Counted from the stretch's first letter, positions 11,301 through 23,288 are shown. The stretch is DNA of 64,000 nucleotides from Diphasiastrum complanatum (GCA_029204225.1 CM055093.1:18315041-18379040), one strand, 5' to 3'. Notes: a model not told the origin generated them from the sequence alone. Program-made: numbers and translations.

Positions 11301-14300
11301 CTGCTTCAACTGCTTGAATTTGCCTAAGATTCTTCCTTGGTTCACCCTTTCAACCTGGACAAGCTCCAAAAGTACATCTTTGTTGCCTTGTTCCAATAAT
11401 TCTGCAAATTTGTTAAGAAATCTCTCTCTTTCATGCAATAACATCCAAAGATTTTCCTCTGCAACCTGTCAAACAGAACGTGATGTTGCATTCTTGAGGA
11501 TATTTTCTGCAGAACGCTTTTCCTTTGGTGAAGCAGTAATTGATATATCAAGATGCACTGATATCTAGATATCTAAATGATCAATCCTGTTTGTTGGAAG
11601 CATAGCTGGTTGCGACTCTACAATTATTTATCTTATCACTGCATTATTTGAATCCAACGATAAGTGCAATCCATGCTGAACAAGTTCAACCAGGTGCACA
11701 AAACACCCTCCCAGAGCCATAAAAAAGTTCCTGTTTAACTCTGATATATCAGATCTTTTCTTATAAGCCACCACGAACAAAAAGGTGCTTCAAACTTTGA
11801 CTTAAAGAAGCACATCTCTTCTAGTGAAGTTTTAAAGCACTGACATTCAAACAGCAGCAAATAATAATAAGTTCATGATAGCATATGCAGAAAAGTTGTC
11901 ATCTTCAATTATGTCACTTCTAGCTGTCTTTGAATAACAAGCAGTTTTTATTCCATTAGAAATAGTTCGGGCAATCTCCATTGTGGCAAATGGTTCTAAA
12001 TACCACGTCATGCTGACATTGCAAGTTGGGGACATATAATGCCTCAAAACCTAGAAATTATGGCATATGCAGAACCTCATGATTCTTCAAAGATCTGATA
12101 TTTATGACCACCATAAATATTTGATGGATTAGGCAGGTGGTTTAAGCTGCAAGTACAAAAACAATTTGTTGAGATGACAGGAGGGGTATAAAATCTTTAC
12201 CAAAGTAACTGGAAATTCCGACCAAAAAAAATCCTAGTGCACCCAACGAGATGGTGCAAGCCCAACAAAAATTACCGATTCTTCGAGACCCCATTATGGG
12301 TTCTACCAAGCAAGCACATCATATTGCTCTTTTTTAGACTGTGTCTGTTGCTTCTATTCTTTCTGCAAGCGATTGGGTTATGTCTTTCACAATTAAACTG
12401 CTCTAACTTGGGCTTTCGCAATAGTCAGTCAAGAAATTACGCAGAAGCAGACCATTTTTTCGATCAGCACTAAAAACTTTTTATCTCTGTACCCTTGCAT
12501 CATCGCTACGCAATGGAACTGCTGCAGTAAGCCAGAACAAGGGTTTCACATGTTTTCTCCCAAACATCTGACTTGACATATATAGTGAGTGGAAAAATTT
12601 GGAAAATCAAGTTTGAACCAACATCGGCCATATTTGAGGGTCGAAGCTAGTCTAGAACCAAAATTCAACAGATGAGAATCCTGCCAAAAGCAAAAATTGA
12701 CTTCATTGTGTGAATTTGTGTGCCTCCAAAAAGGGCATAGAATTTTAAAAGACTTTTATGTGTTCCTGTTCATGCATGCAGAGATTGAGTGCGATTTGAG
12801 ACATAATGACAAAGGACATGGAAGGGCAGAGTTAGAATAGATGGTAAGAGATGTGAGAGGACCGAAGGGTTGAAAAGAATCAGAAAAGATGGTACATTCG
12901 TGGGATTAAAGAGAAAGAGAAAGAGAAAGGCAACGGAGGTTTTATAACAGTAATAGGAAAAATCCAGTGTCTGGTTGGTGATACAACTAAGGAAATTTAT
13001 TGTAAAAAATGACACCCTTCAAGGAGAAAGTAACTTTCTTGTTATCATATATTACTCACAATATAGAAGAGCATGTTAGGAATTAAGGGTTAATTAATTA
13101 ATTGTAGAGGCCAGCCTGCGTGCTAGAAGGCTTATTTCTATTTTTAGTATAGGTACTATCTATTTTCAGTATAGGTACCTAAGTTAGTACCAAATTTTGC
13201 TAGAATAGTATAGAAATCTATTTTAACTAAGATAGCATAGATTTCTATTGTTAAGACTTCATAATTAGCATTCCAATTGCTATTGTAGAAGGATAGCTTT
13301 TGCTTTTGAATATGGGCAGTCTCTATAAGAGCAGATGGGCGCCCACCTCCATTGTTATCTCAGTTTTCAGTTTATGAAGCATAGCTTCTTGCAGTCTCTC
13401 TTCTTCAGCTTGTGATTGATGTTTTGCATGAGTACTAATAAGGATAGTCTACTCCGATTTGTGAATCACTACGATTCTAACATGGTATCAGAGCCAGCTC
13501 ATTAATATTGGCATCTACGGAAGAAAGGATTGGAGAGTTCATCACACGCAGTCCTGGTGGAGGCAGCATCTGGCACAGGCAGTTCTGAGAGTGGTAGCAC
13601 CTAAGACAGGTGTATCTGGAACAGGAAGCAATCAGACAGGCAAATCTGAGGCAGGTGGTATCCAAAATAGGCTGCAACCAGATAGATAGGATCCGGGCAG
13701 GTGTTATCCAGACAGGCAGCAACTTAAGGATGGCAGTATCTAGACAGGTGGTATCCAGGGAAGGTGACAATTAATAGATTGTTGCATGCAGTCATATCCC
13801 TAGTAGAAATCCTATCATTTTTGTACGACAAAGATGGAAAGTCTGCATGAATCTGTTTTACCGAAGTCAAGCAAGTTAGATGGATCTAACTACAGCTTGT
13901 GGAAGTTCAAACTTCATAATATACTTCAGGACAAAGATTATTGGAAAATTGTCATGGGACGAGGTGATGGCTCACGGTCTCAATGATCAAGGTAGGACAT
14001 TTGAGAAGCGGGTGCAACGTGTGCATCATATCATCAACTTATCCGTGAAGGATAAGGTTATTCCTCTGATCAGGAATGCAGTCGGGCCTAAGGATGCATG
14101 GGATATTCTTAGGAATACATATGAAACGGTGAGTAATTCTCGAGCTTTGTTCTTGAATAATAAACTTCATACCTTGAAAATGGAATCAGAAGAAGATTTT
14201 ATTACCAGGGTGAAGGATCTAAGAGATCAATTGTCTTCTATAGGGGAAATTGTACTTGACATTACTCTTATTCAAATTGTTTTGAATAGCTTACCATTTC

Positions 14301-17300
14301 AATATCAAAACTTTGTTATGACACTGAGTTTGAGGGAGAGATCGCCGACATTCAACGAGCTGAATGGTTTGCTACTTCAAGAAGAGTTAAGAAGACAAAA
14401 CTTGATGTCTAGGGAAGATTTCAAGGAGCTGGGTTTCTTACCACGAATCAAGGCAAGAAGAAAGGAGGCAAAAAGGATCAGAAGCAGGAAGGCAAAGACA
14501 ATTCGGAAAAAGGAGACAATTCAAAGTCCAATCCAAAGAGAAATGGTAATTGTAACTTTTGTGGCAAATATGGTCATTTTGCGTTTGAGTGCAGGAAAAA
14601 GAAGGCAATCCAGGACAAGAAGAAGCAGTCAGGCAACTTCATTGAAGACGAAGAAAGAAAGAAAGAAAGAAAGCTTAATGTCTTTTTCATGCCAAAAGGC
14701 ATATAAGACTAATGAAGTACATGTCAAGTATGTGGTAACCATGGGAGCGTATAAAACGTCTCCAAAACTATAATAAAGAAAACATCTAGTACAAACTAAA
14801 ATAGACATGTCTGCGAGAGTGTGTGTGCGAATAATTATCACATGTATCCATGTCAAAATGTCAAGACTATGCTGTTGCTGCTGCTGTTGTGCTGATGCTG
14901 TAAAAATATGTAATGTGAGCCACAGCATGAAAAGGCATTGGAGTTGTGGGATGAGAAGACAAAAGTGAAGTTGTGGGATGCTATAAGTTATTCTCAGCTT
15001 CAACATCAGAGATCTCTGAAGACTGTTGGTACATTGATTCTGGAGCAATGCAACATATGACACCACATCATGAGTGGTTTACACAGTTTGAGGACAGTGG
15101 TGTAAATTCACATGTCAAGCTTGGAGACAATTCTTCTTACGACATCAAAGGTCGAGGTACAGTGAGAGTACATTTACCTTCAGGGGATATAGGAGAAATT
15201 AAGAATGTTCTCTATGTTCCAGGTTTAAAGAAGAATTTACTTTCAGCTTTTGCTATCACTAAAGAAAACATGAAAGTTGAGTTAGATGATCAGAAGTGTC
15301 TTATCAAAGACAAAAGCAAAGGTTACAAAGTTGTGGTCACAGGCTCTTTGGAAGGTCGACTTTATAAACTTGATGCATCTACATCGCATCATCAGGTTTG
15401 TGCAGCTTCTGATAGCATGGAGAGCAAGATATGGCATGAAAGGTTTGGACATTTGAGCTATAAAAGCTTACAGGTTCTAAAAGACAATAATATGGTAATA
15501 GGATTACCTAATATTGTATCTTCGTTAAAAATCTGTGAAGGATGTATTATGGACACATCGTATGCAGTTTCCTAAGGATGGAGCATATAGAGCCAAGGAG
15601 ATCTTGGTGCTTGTTCATACAGACTTATGTGGTCCCATGCAGACTGAGTCTATAGGGGGAGCATCCTACTTCATGGTATTTGTGGATGATTTTTCCAGGA
15701 AGGTATGGATATACTTGCTTAAGTATAAGAGTCAAGCTTCAATTCAAATCACTTGTTGAGAAGCAGACAAGAAAGCAAATCAAGATTCTATGTTCAGATA
15801 AGGGAGGTGAGTTCATATCTACAGAGTTCCATGAATTCTACAAAGAAAATGGATTCAAGAGACAATTTGCTTCGACTGATACACCACAGCATAATGGAGT
15901 AGCCAAGAGAAAGAACAGGTCTATTGTGGAGAGTGCTCGAAGCATGCTACGAGATAAGAACCTCAAGAATCATTTGTAAGGCGAAGCAAGTAGTACAGCA
16001 GCTTACTTACTTAACAGAAGTCCTACAAAAGCTGTTCTAAATCAAACTCCAGAAGAAGCTTTCACAGGTGTAAAACCTAAAGTGGATCATCTACGAGTTT
16101 TTGGTTGTATTGCATATCCTCATATTCCTAATGATAATAGTCAAAAACTTGATTCAAAGGCAATCAAGTGTTTATTCCCTGGTTATGATGAGCAAGAGAA
16201 GGCATATCCCCTTTATAATCTTACCAATAAGAAGGCGATTATGAGTAGGAATGTTGTGTTTGAAGAAAGAGAGTCTTCTAACCTAGAAGATCATGAAGAG
16301 GATGTATTTTCTCCTTCATCAAAAACTCCTGTTATAGATGATGTTCTGGAAGATACAGGTCCATGTGATACATCTTCTACACAAATTGTACCAAGGGTAA
16401 GTACACAGGTGGATCTTGGTAAACGAAATGAAAGGTCAAGAGTATTTGATACATATTCTCCTTCTACGTCACCTACAAAGAAGTTACCAAGATGGTATTG
16501 TGAGACTATATAGGATAGTCAAATTTTGGATGAGGGAAAATCGAGTCAACAAGGAGCTAAGAGATTGACATGGTCAAGTGGACACTATCATGAAGGTAGT
16601 GAAGAAACGCATTATGAGTTTATGGCTTCAGTATTGGATTTTGAGGATCCTCTATTTTATGAAGATGCTGCAAAGGAACAAGTTTGGAAGACTAGTGTGG
16701 ATGAGGAGTACAGTTCCATCATGAAAAACGAGACATGGGATCTTGTTGTACTTCCAATAGGTTGCAAGTAGATGTATAGAACCAAGTGTAAGTCTAATGG
16801 TTCTATAGATAAGTATGAAGCTGGTTGATCTATTGCGACACCAATGATCAAGTTGCAGATATCTTCAAGACTTGGTTGTGAAAAGTTTGAGAAGTTCAGG
16901 ACACTCCTAGGTCTTATTGATAATCAATTATCTATTAAGGGGGAGTGTTAGGAATTAATGGTTAATTGATTAATTGTAAAGGCCAGCCTGCGTGCTAGAA
17001 GGCCTATTTCCATTTTTAGTATAGGTACCTAAGTTAGTACTAATTTTGCTAGAATAGTATAGGAATCTATTTTAACTATGATAGCATAGATTTCTATTGT
17101 TAAGACTTCATAATTAGCATTCCAATTGCTATTGTAGAAGGATAGCTTTTGCTTTTGAGTATGGGCAGTCTCTATAAGAGCAGATGGGCGCCCACCTCCA
17201 TTGTTATCTCAGTTTTCAGTTTATGAAGCATAGCTTCTTGCAATCTCTCTTCTTCAGCTTGTGATTGATGTTTTGCGTGAGTACTAATAAGATTAGTCTA

Positions 17301-20300
17301 CTCCGATTTGTGAATTGCTACGATTCTAACAGAGCAAGATAGAACTCATGAAAAATGTACATACCATTCGACCCCTCCTCCCCTCCCCCGTAAAATGGGA
17401 ATCCTACTCCAATAACAGAATCACAGAAATAGAAAGAAAATGACAACTTACCTTGTTAAACAAGCTAACATAAGTTGTGCCTTATTATGAATGACTATCA
17501 TAAAATTTGACTCAATGGTGAATAGCTTGGCTAAGCATGATCAATTAGCATTTTCTAAAAGGTTGTACTTGATAATGAATGCTAATATAGGTGGAAACAC
17601 TTACTTGAGCCTCACTTGCCTATAGTCTACAGAGTTCGCAATTGATAACAATGTTCTAATGAAAAGTCTTCCAACTTGTAGACAATAGTGGTTGAAAGTA
17701 ATCACTGAAGATAGATTCTACAAAACCTAGATAATTCTTCAAAAGCCAGCGATCTCTAGTTATTCCTAAAGGGTAATCAGTGTCTAGAAGGTTTCTTAGT
17801 GACATTGTAACATGGCCTAATCAATCATCATTTTTGAAGAAGAGGAGGGCAGATTATGTTTGGCTTAGGATCATACGGCCAGGCTGTAGTTGTATGAAAA
17901 ATTTATACAAACATTTGAAAAAATTTCCCATTTTTATTGGGGCCGAGGTAAAGTTATTGCCATCCCCTAATTGCAGGTATTGCGACAAAATATACATGAC
18001 TTCCTTCCACCACTGGAAAACTTCTTAGAATATTTATGCCACTTGCAAAGTGAAGCCTAAACAGGAACTACTGCAACATCAAAAGCCCACTTAAGTACCT
18101 TCAGTAATACTCTAGAGCTCATTAATAAGAACAACTGTATCAAAAATGCTAATTGTTCATGTCCGGTCAAGCTATTCTACCTCGAGTTGGAATCTACAAT
18201 TGTCAAGGAGAAATTGAGCAATGCTAAAGATAACTCTATTGACAAGGTAACTTGCTAATGCTCTTTGTGTTTCCATGATTCTTTTCTTAGAATAAGATTC
18301 CCATTCGAAGCCCCACAAAGTGTCAAATTTCCAAATGAATTAGCTCCACTAGGCCTTGAGTAGGCTGTAAGAACCTGGTACTCATGACATTAGTGATGGA
18401 TTGTTGGATGACAAGTACACTTTTGATCTTGAAGCATATGTTGTAATCATGCCTTAATGATGGAATGCAATTTTGAAATAAAATTGCACCATTTACATTC
18501 TCTTATTGACATAAGAAAAAAATACAGCCAGATAACTCACATTCATAAGTTTGACTGAATCATTTGCTGCATTTGAATACCTTCCAGTGCTTTTTCCATC
18601 TTCGAAAGGCAGCTCAAGGACACCTTGATCCTGCATTGAATTCAACTGCAAGAAATCATCCTGAGAAAATGATGATGATGTAGCAAGTTTCTCAAATTTG
18701 GACTTTACTTCTTGAAGTTCTTTTTTGTAAGTCTCATGTGTGAGCTTTTCCATCTCCAACAGTTTCTGCAGTCTGATCCTTTCTGAATTTGCTTCTTCCA
18801 ATTCTTCTTTGTAACTTGCTTGCTCCTTGTTTGGGAAAATGGTTAACCAGGCGCATACCTGAAATTAATGTAAAGCTTTTTTTATCAACCAGCCAAAATT
18901 TTAAAAGAATTCGAAAATACCTTCATTTTTATTCAGTATTGTGAACAAGATTTGAGCATCAAGAAAGTGATCTAATCATATGTCTTTCATACTTTATGAA
19001 GTGGATCTTCATTAAAAGAAAAAACGCGGCATTATATATGGGCTATTGCCATTTTAACCTTTTCATTGTCCTTTAAAACGGTTGGACTTTGCTGCATAGA
19101 CTGTGGTCCTTGGGGTTTTGCATATGCACCTAGCTCTATGTTATGTACCAATCCATCAACAGACAGGTTCTCAGGTACTAAGGATCCATTCCCATTCTGG
19201 TGCAGAAGGTTATCTCCAGAGTTTAGTCTGTCAACAATTTTTTTGTTTAATGAGCTGCAAAGGCTAACTTTCTCCACCTAAGACAAAACAGCAAAGACAA
19301 TAGTCACAAAAAGTCATGTATGTTTCAAAGAAAGTGGGCTCTAGACTCTGGATAAGAAAAGTGCTAAAAAATTATACTCGTCTGCTCCACTCACAACAAG
19401 TTGGCCAATAACTCCATTCTTAGAGTGGACCTGAACAGTAATGACCAGTAACCTCCTCAACCAATGTAGAAAACTCATTGTGCTGCTCATTGTCCAGTTA
19501 GTAACCTTGTGTTTATTGACGAAGTAGCAAACTGACTTGCTACGGCTTGTTAAATAAGTAACTGGCAGAGGCTACCACAAGCTTGAAAAACACTAATATT
19601 ACTCCTTTTGGAGTTTTATGATCATATTGATCGACATTGCATAAGCTCAAAGGCAATTTTGGCACTAGTTGTTTGTGCTACAAAACTGTGCAGGGATCGG
19701 GCAAAGGAAAAACATGTGTACACTACTTGACTATTGGATGATGGTAATGACCTTACAAGTGGTTGTCATAGAAAGAGTACTTTCTTTCTTTTTTGTCGTT
19801 TGATCACCTTTGAAATTCATGTTGACTTTTTCCAGAAATAAAACTCTGCCGCCCGTTTCTTCAGCTTCATAATTAGATAGCTCTGTTAACACTGTCGTAT
19901 TACCATTATTACGGAGTTTTAAGTCTTTTTTACTAGGTTGATTTGGTGATTTGTTCATAAGATGAGCTGGGCTAGTTTTAGGAGAAATGTCTTCACTACG
20001 AGATACTGATGACAGCCCTTTTTCTTTGATACTTAGCAAGCTCCCACCTTCTATGTTTACTTCTTCAAAGTTATGTCGTGTGATACTTTCATTCACAAAG
20101 AGACGAGTTTGTTCCAGCTCTAAGTTGGACGTTGATATTGAAGAAGAAACAAATTCAGGTCCCAATTCCAGAGGTTGTTGCAAAGGTGTGCCAAGTCTTT
20201 CTAAACCATGTCTCTCTGTATTGAAGACAAGATCATTTTCTGAATGGCGAATAGAAGTACTTTCAGTGTCCTCAGATTTTGAATGTGAGAATTTTTTTCG

Positions 20301-22275
20301 CTTGTTTATAGAAGGTCCAACACGTTTTCCAAAGTTAGAAGAGGGTTTGTTGTAAGTGTCATCACCTTCATTCGACATAGACGGGCAGCTAAACAGATTC
20401 TTGTTTATATTGGTTGTCTCTTTCATCAAACTCTTAACAGACCGGTTTTTACTTCTTATTGAGTCGTCCCAACTATTTTCAAAGTCCTTCAACTTAAAAG
20501 TTGATAATAAGCCATGCCTGTGTCTCTCTATTTGATGTTCCTCTTCCGCTCCACTTCCATAAACAGGTTGCTGGGGAACATAAAAATCAATTTTAGGCCC
20601 TGGCACTCCTTCTGTGAATTGCCTGTAGCTGCTCTGTATAGCTGCTTGATAGTCATTACCCAGATGAGCATTTTCAACTCCAGAAACATTTATGTGCTCA
20701 AGCTGAGCTGCAGGTGTAGGTTTCAATTTGTAACTCTCACTCTCATTGCTCTCACAAGTTTGATCCTTCTGCCACAAGATGGTTTGCACAGCTTTCTGTT
20801 CAAGCCCATCATCTGATTCTTCGCGACCAGTCAACAGAGTATGACCATAAGCATTTCCAACTCTACCTGCCAGGGTATGACCATAAGCATTTTCAGCTCT
20901 ACCTGCCACTGATGACAGAGAAACTCCATATGGTCCATCTAAATGATGGTGGTGGTGATGGTGCAAGTGTAACTCCACTGGTCGAAGTAGAGCAGGAGTA
21001 AATCCCTGCAATAAATTGAAAAATACAGCTCAGAAATCAATTGGGTGAACCAAACAGCAAAACTGATATTCATCAAACCTCTTAAGACACAAACATGTGA
21101 TTATTTTAGTAGGAACTATTTAATGTACCTTAATTTTGATGCAAAAACTTATAGCATGTTGAAAAGTTGAATCAATCAATTGACACTAACTTAAACTGAT
21201 GCTGGATCACTTTTCTTAATCAGATAACCATTATTGGGAAATTCAATGTTGAAACCAGGAGAGGACTTATCTAATGCCTTCAACCCTCTCAAATGATATT
21301 TACCAGTATGTGCTATGTCACTGAGCAGATTAGAAACAGTCAAGATAAGAGAAACCTTTTCCATATAGTGAAGGTTGCATCTCATCTCTTGTGGATCAAA
21401 GCCAAAGTATGAGCATGCAGCTACTTGAGCTTGCTCTGCCAAATCCAAAGCTTGCTTCCTGCATTGAAAACTGATGCTTATCTTGCTTTTTGAGTACAAC
21501 ATTGCATTTGTTCTTCCTCAATCATAAATAATTACTCCACAAGAACACTCTTCAAATAAAATTTGCATCAGCTTAACAGTAATTAGCCCCATATAGCTAG
21601 TATACAGTGCGATAGTGTTGAGGATGAAAGAGAAGCCTGTGAATGGCTTCACAGTAAGGACATAAACCTCATACCTAGGATGTGAGAAGAGGTCTGTTGC
21701 AGAGTGTACTCTTGTTTGATGATCTCCTGCAACTTGAAAATCAATAAATCATTGAAGCAAACCATATATTCCAATTCTAAAACATCTGCTTTAACTGAGT
21801 CAGTTCAGCTTCTCCTTAAACCAACGGGAGAAAATGCTTAGAAATTACTCAATCACTACTTACACTTAAATTGATTAAAATTGTTCCAGGAGAAAATTTG
21901 TTCAAAACAGCAACCATTGAAACTAAACTTTGTTAGTGAGAGGTGACCCTATATCAATAACATTTCCATCTTATTCTAAATTGGATGGATTATGATTCAT
22001 TCTGATCCTGAATCAGCCCCTGCTGATTTGAATCAGAAAAAATTGGCCCATTTTTTGAAAGCAAAATATTTCACCTTGTGTTTCATGCATTTGACATCAA
22101 CAAAAAATCACTGCTGTGCATATGCAGTTCTGATTCAAATCAGAACAAATTGCGATTTGTTGAAACTTGAATCGTTGTGGCAGTACAAGTATTAATAATG
22201 CTGCAGCTCAGAGGCCATTGAGAACTCACCGGACCAAGGAAGCATGGAAACGTGTCGAAACTCACTGTGATCCAT
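6817..22275 (-). CDS. Ten-exon coiled-coil protein of unknown function (1348 residues as modelled)
   Basis: I rebuilt this gene from splice sites. Coding exons, 5' to 3' on the minus strand: 22275-22230, 21726-21675, 21458-21197, 21005-19752, 19277-19059, 18858-18541, 11465-10257, 8685-8338, 7239-6949, 6864-6817. All have GT-AG borders and join in phase, and every junction from exon 3 onward is phase 0. An in-frame TAG lies four codons before the ATG. The N-terminus has the segment [20 protein letters not shown] spanning exons 2-3, then a conserved-looking region to residue 120. A low-complexity Ser/Thr/Glu-rich middle follows, with helical stretches at the starts of exons 6 and 7. The last 200 residues are strongly coiled-coil (exons 8-9). 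The tail ends KSRIPPTP. No catalytic domain or membrane segment was seen. It could be a structural or cytoskeletal plant protein. I do not recognise the family and assign no function. Confidence 0.82.
6949..8685 (-). CDS. Exons 8 and 9 of the coiled-coil gene: C-terminal coiled coil
   Basis: Exon 8 (8685-8338, 116 codons) and exon 9 (7239-6949, 97 codons) are almost wholly heptad-like, with segments such as [18 protein letters not shown] and [19 protein letters not shown]. Both begin and end in phase 0. The intron between them (7240-8337) carries a 75-base (GA)n tract close to the exon 8 donor. Exon 9 ends AEGKENE. The short last exon (6864-6817, 16 codons with stop) adds [15 protein letters not shown]. 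Confidence 0.83.
8244..8318. repeat. (GA)n microsatellite inside intron 8
   Basis: About 37 GA units start 20 bases downstream, in gene orientation, of the exon 8 donor at 8337. On the transcribed strand it is a (TC)n pyrimidine tract near the start of the intron. Confidence 0.97.
10032..10150 (-). CDS. Candidate alternative exon of the coiled-coil gene
   Basis: A TTTCTTAG acceptor and a TGG|GTAAGC donor bracket 119 bases that read as protein ([18 protein letters not shown], then [14 protein letters not shown]). The reading frame needs an incoming phase-1 junction. The strong exon-7 donor at 10257 leaves phase 0 and would run into a stop, but the weaker donor at 10358 leaves phase 1 and fits. 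The end is phase 0 and joins exon 8 cleanly. It is either an alternative exon swapped with the last 34 codons of exon 7, or a relic. Confidence 0.45.
10257..11465 (-). CDS. Exon 7 of the coiled-coil gene (403 codons)
   Basis: Starts [20 protein letters not shown] with a helical, charged first 65 residues ([20 protein letters not shown]), then becomes polar and disordered-looking. The end used in the model is GGAG|GTGAGG at 10257 (phase 0). A second possible donor, GAAG|GTAGTG at 10358 (phase 1), would instead fit the candidate exon at 10032-10150. Confidence 0.85.
11466..13068. other. Intron 6, part 3' of the Copia insertion (in gene orientation)
   Basis: Non-coding intron sequence between exon 7 and the Copia element. 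No further exon with matching splice phases was found. A gaaaga-type low-complexity patch lies near 12905-12935. Confidence 0.5.
13074..13482 (+). repeat. Copia 5' LTR
   Basis: 409 bases, TG...CA ends. Compared with the 3' LTR (386 bases) it carries an extra unit of about 24 bases near 13149-13175, a local duplication of the tataggta...ttttcag sequence. It also has a scatter of single-base differences. Confidence 0.95.
13483..13495 (+). other. Primer binding site (tRNA-iMet type) of the Copia element
   Basis: TGGTATCAGAGCC directly follows the 5' LTR. This is the usual complement to the 3' end of plant initiator tRNA-Met. Confidence 0.93.
13834..14700 (+). pseudogene. Copia gag
   Basis: From ATG 13834 the frame reads [19 protein letters not shown], then needs a shift near 13975 to continue as [29 protein letters not shown] and [19 protein letters not shown] (Copia gag UBN2-type region). 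A second shift near 14430 restores a zinc knuckle [14 protein letters not shown] at 14551-14592. A short GAAA repeat follows at about 14650. Confidence 0.85.
14973..16900 (+). pseudogene. Copia protease-integrase with deleted reverse transcriptase
   Basis: Protease active site [12 protein letters not shown] at about 15030. The integrase HHCC region ([17 protein letters not shown] ... CEGC) at 15430-15545 is followed by the catalytic core: LVHTDLCGP at about 15615 and [10 protein letters not shown] at about 15790. The Glu that should come 36 residues after the second Asp (GVAERKNR in active copies) is Lys here, at 15905-15907. Frameshifts lie near 15555 and 15750, and stops near 15977 and 16511. 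After the start of the RT region ([20 protein letters not shown]) the frame ends at about 16770. The final codons before the polypurine tract are the usual Copia end. Confidence 0.9.
16946..17331 (+). repeat. Copia 3' LTR
   Basis: 386 bases, closely similar to the 5' LTR over its whole length, ending TTCTAACA and followed by the duplicated target gagca. The polypurine tract lies at 16937-16945. Confidence 0.95.
17337..18540. other. Intron 6, part between the Copia element and exon 6
   Basis: Non-coding. No additional exon could be supported. AT-rich, with no long repeat noticed. Confidence 0.5.
19752..21005 (-). CDS. Exon 4 of the coiled-coil gene (418 codons, His run and short duplication)
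   Basis: Opens after a TTGCAG acceptor with [14 protein letters not shown] followed by seven consecutive His. Just beyond is a tandem duplication of about 13 residues, AGR(A/V)(E/G)NAYGHTL, seen twice. The rest is polar and low in hydrophobic residues, with a basic patch [10 protein letters not shown] that could act as a nuclear-localisation signal (inference). The donor is AAG|GTCATT at 19752, phase 0. Confidence 0.85.
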
Positions 22276-22880
22276 TATTGCTCTCTAGCAGCTTAGGGGT
22301 TCTAATGCTCTACATAATCCATCCTTGTTGACATCCATACTCTTTGCCAACTGTGAGCTTCATGTAATTCCAAAGCTTGAAAATGAGTTTTATCGGTATT
22401 ATCTTACTCCAGAGTCCTGTGATGTCTTCAAGCTATATCTGCCTGAATTAATTACACCTTCACCAAAATCATTTCTGATTAACACAATATAACTGTGTAC
22501 AGTAGGCAGCATTGTCACTGGAGGTCGTATGTAGGTGGTCTTGAAGCAGCCATGCACCTGCACCATAGCCTGACATCAAGGCTACAAGCATCGGGTCCTA
22601 GTCTAGGGTGTTTACATCATGTTGCAAACAACCCCTTAAGTATTTGGACAACTGAACATTTTACCTTGATTTTCACCGGCTGAATTTATAAAAAGGATTG
22701 GCTATAGTGGTTTCATCTGAAAAATACCACACATGAAAAAAGGAACGTCAAAATGCCTTGAGCTCACTATCACACTGTCCTATATTCACAAATTTACAAA
22801 AGAAAAAAAAGTGATATATACATATACATACATACAAGTATCTAATACATTCTGTATGTTTTTGCGCTCTCTTTTTATCT

Positions 22881-23288
22881 AAAGAATGCAATTATTACAC
22901 ATGAAAGCCGCTGCAGAGGTTAAATCATCCAACTCAAGACAGTCGTGATCAGAACTCACAGCAATAAATCGTTTTGGTAACGAGTTCAAGACCTGATTCT
23001 TGATGTTGAAAAATAAACAGCATCTAACAGCAGGCAAAATACAAACTATAGAACAGTGAGAAACCACCTTACAAAAGTTCTCGTTATCTCACCTTGGATA
23101 TTATCCCCCAAGAATGCAATTACTGCACATAAAAGCCGCTGCAAAGGCTAAATCATTGCACTCAAGACAATCGCAATCAAAACTCACAGCAACACATTGC
23201 TTTGGCAAGGATTTCAAGACCTAATTCTTGATATTGCACAATACGAAGCTTCTAGCAGCAGGCACAATACAGATAATAGAACAGTAAG
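22881..23288. repeat. Direct duplication of about 180 bp
   Basis: 22881-23062 and 23109-23288 align end to end at roughly 80% identity by eye. Both start aagaatgcaatta, both contain aaagccgctgca, and both end with a tagaacagt word. They are separated by 46 bases. Neither copy keeps an open frame through its whole length. Confidence 0.85.

Larger units (their letters stand above)
13069..17336 (+). mobile_element. Copia LTR retrotransposon with target-site duplication, lacking reverse transcriptase
   Basis: Two direct LTRs (13074-13482 and 16946-17331), both TGTTAGG...TTCTAACA, are flanked by an identical 5-bp duplication gagca at 13069-13073 and 17332-17336. The primer binding site TGGTATCAGAGCC follows the first LTR and the polypurine tract AAGGGGGAG precedes the second. 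Inside are gag, protease and integrase in Copia order, all with frameshifts. Reverse transcriptase and RNase H are missing: the frame stops shortly after the motif PIGCK near 16770 and resumes with the element's last codons at about 16840. The element sits on the plus strand in intron 6 of the minus-strand coiled-coil gene. Confidence 0.95.

Noticed and set aside
12237-12473. 78-codon plus-strand frame with a hydrophobic stretch
   Set aside because: It sits inside intron 6 of the coiled-coil gene and has no splice or family support.
14629-15066. Minus-strand open frame with a Gln run
   Set aside because: It lies antisense to the Copia gag-protease region, and the Gln run comes from a ctg repeat.
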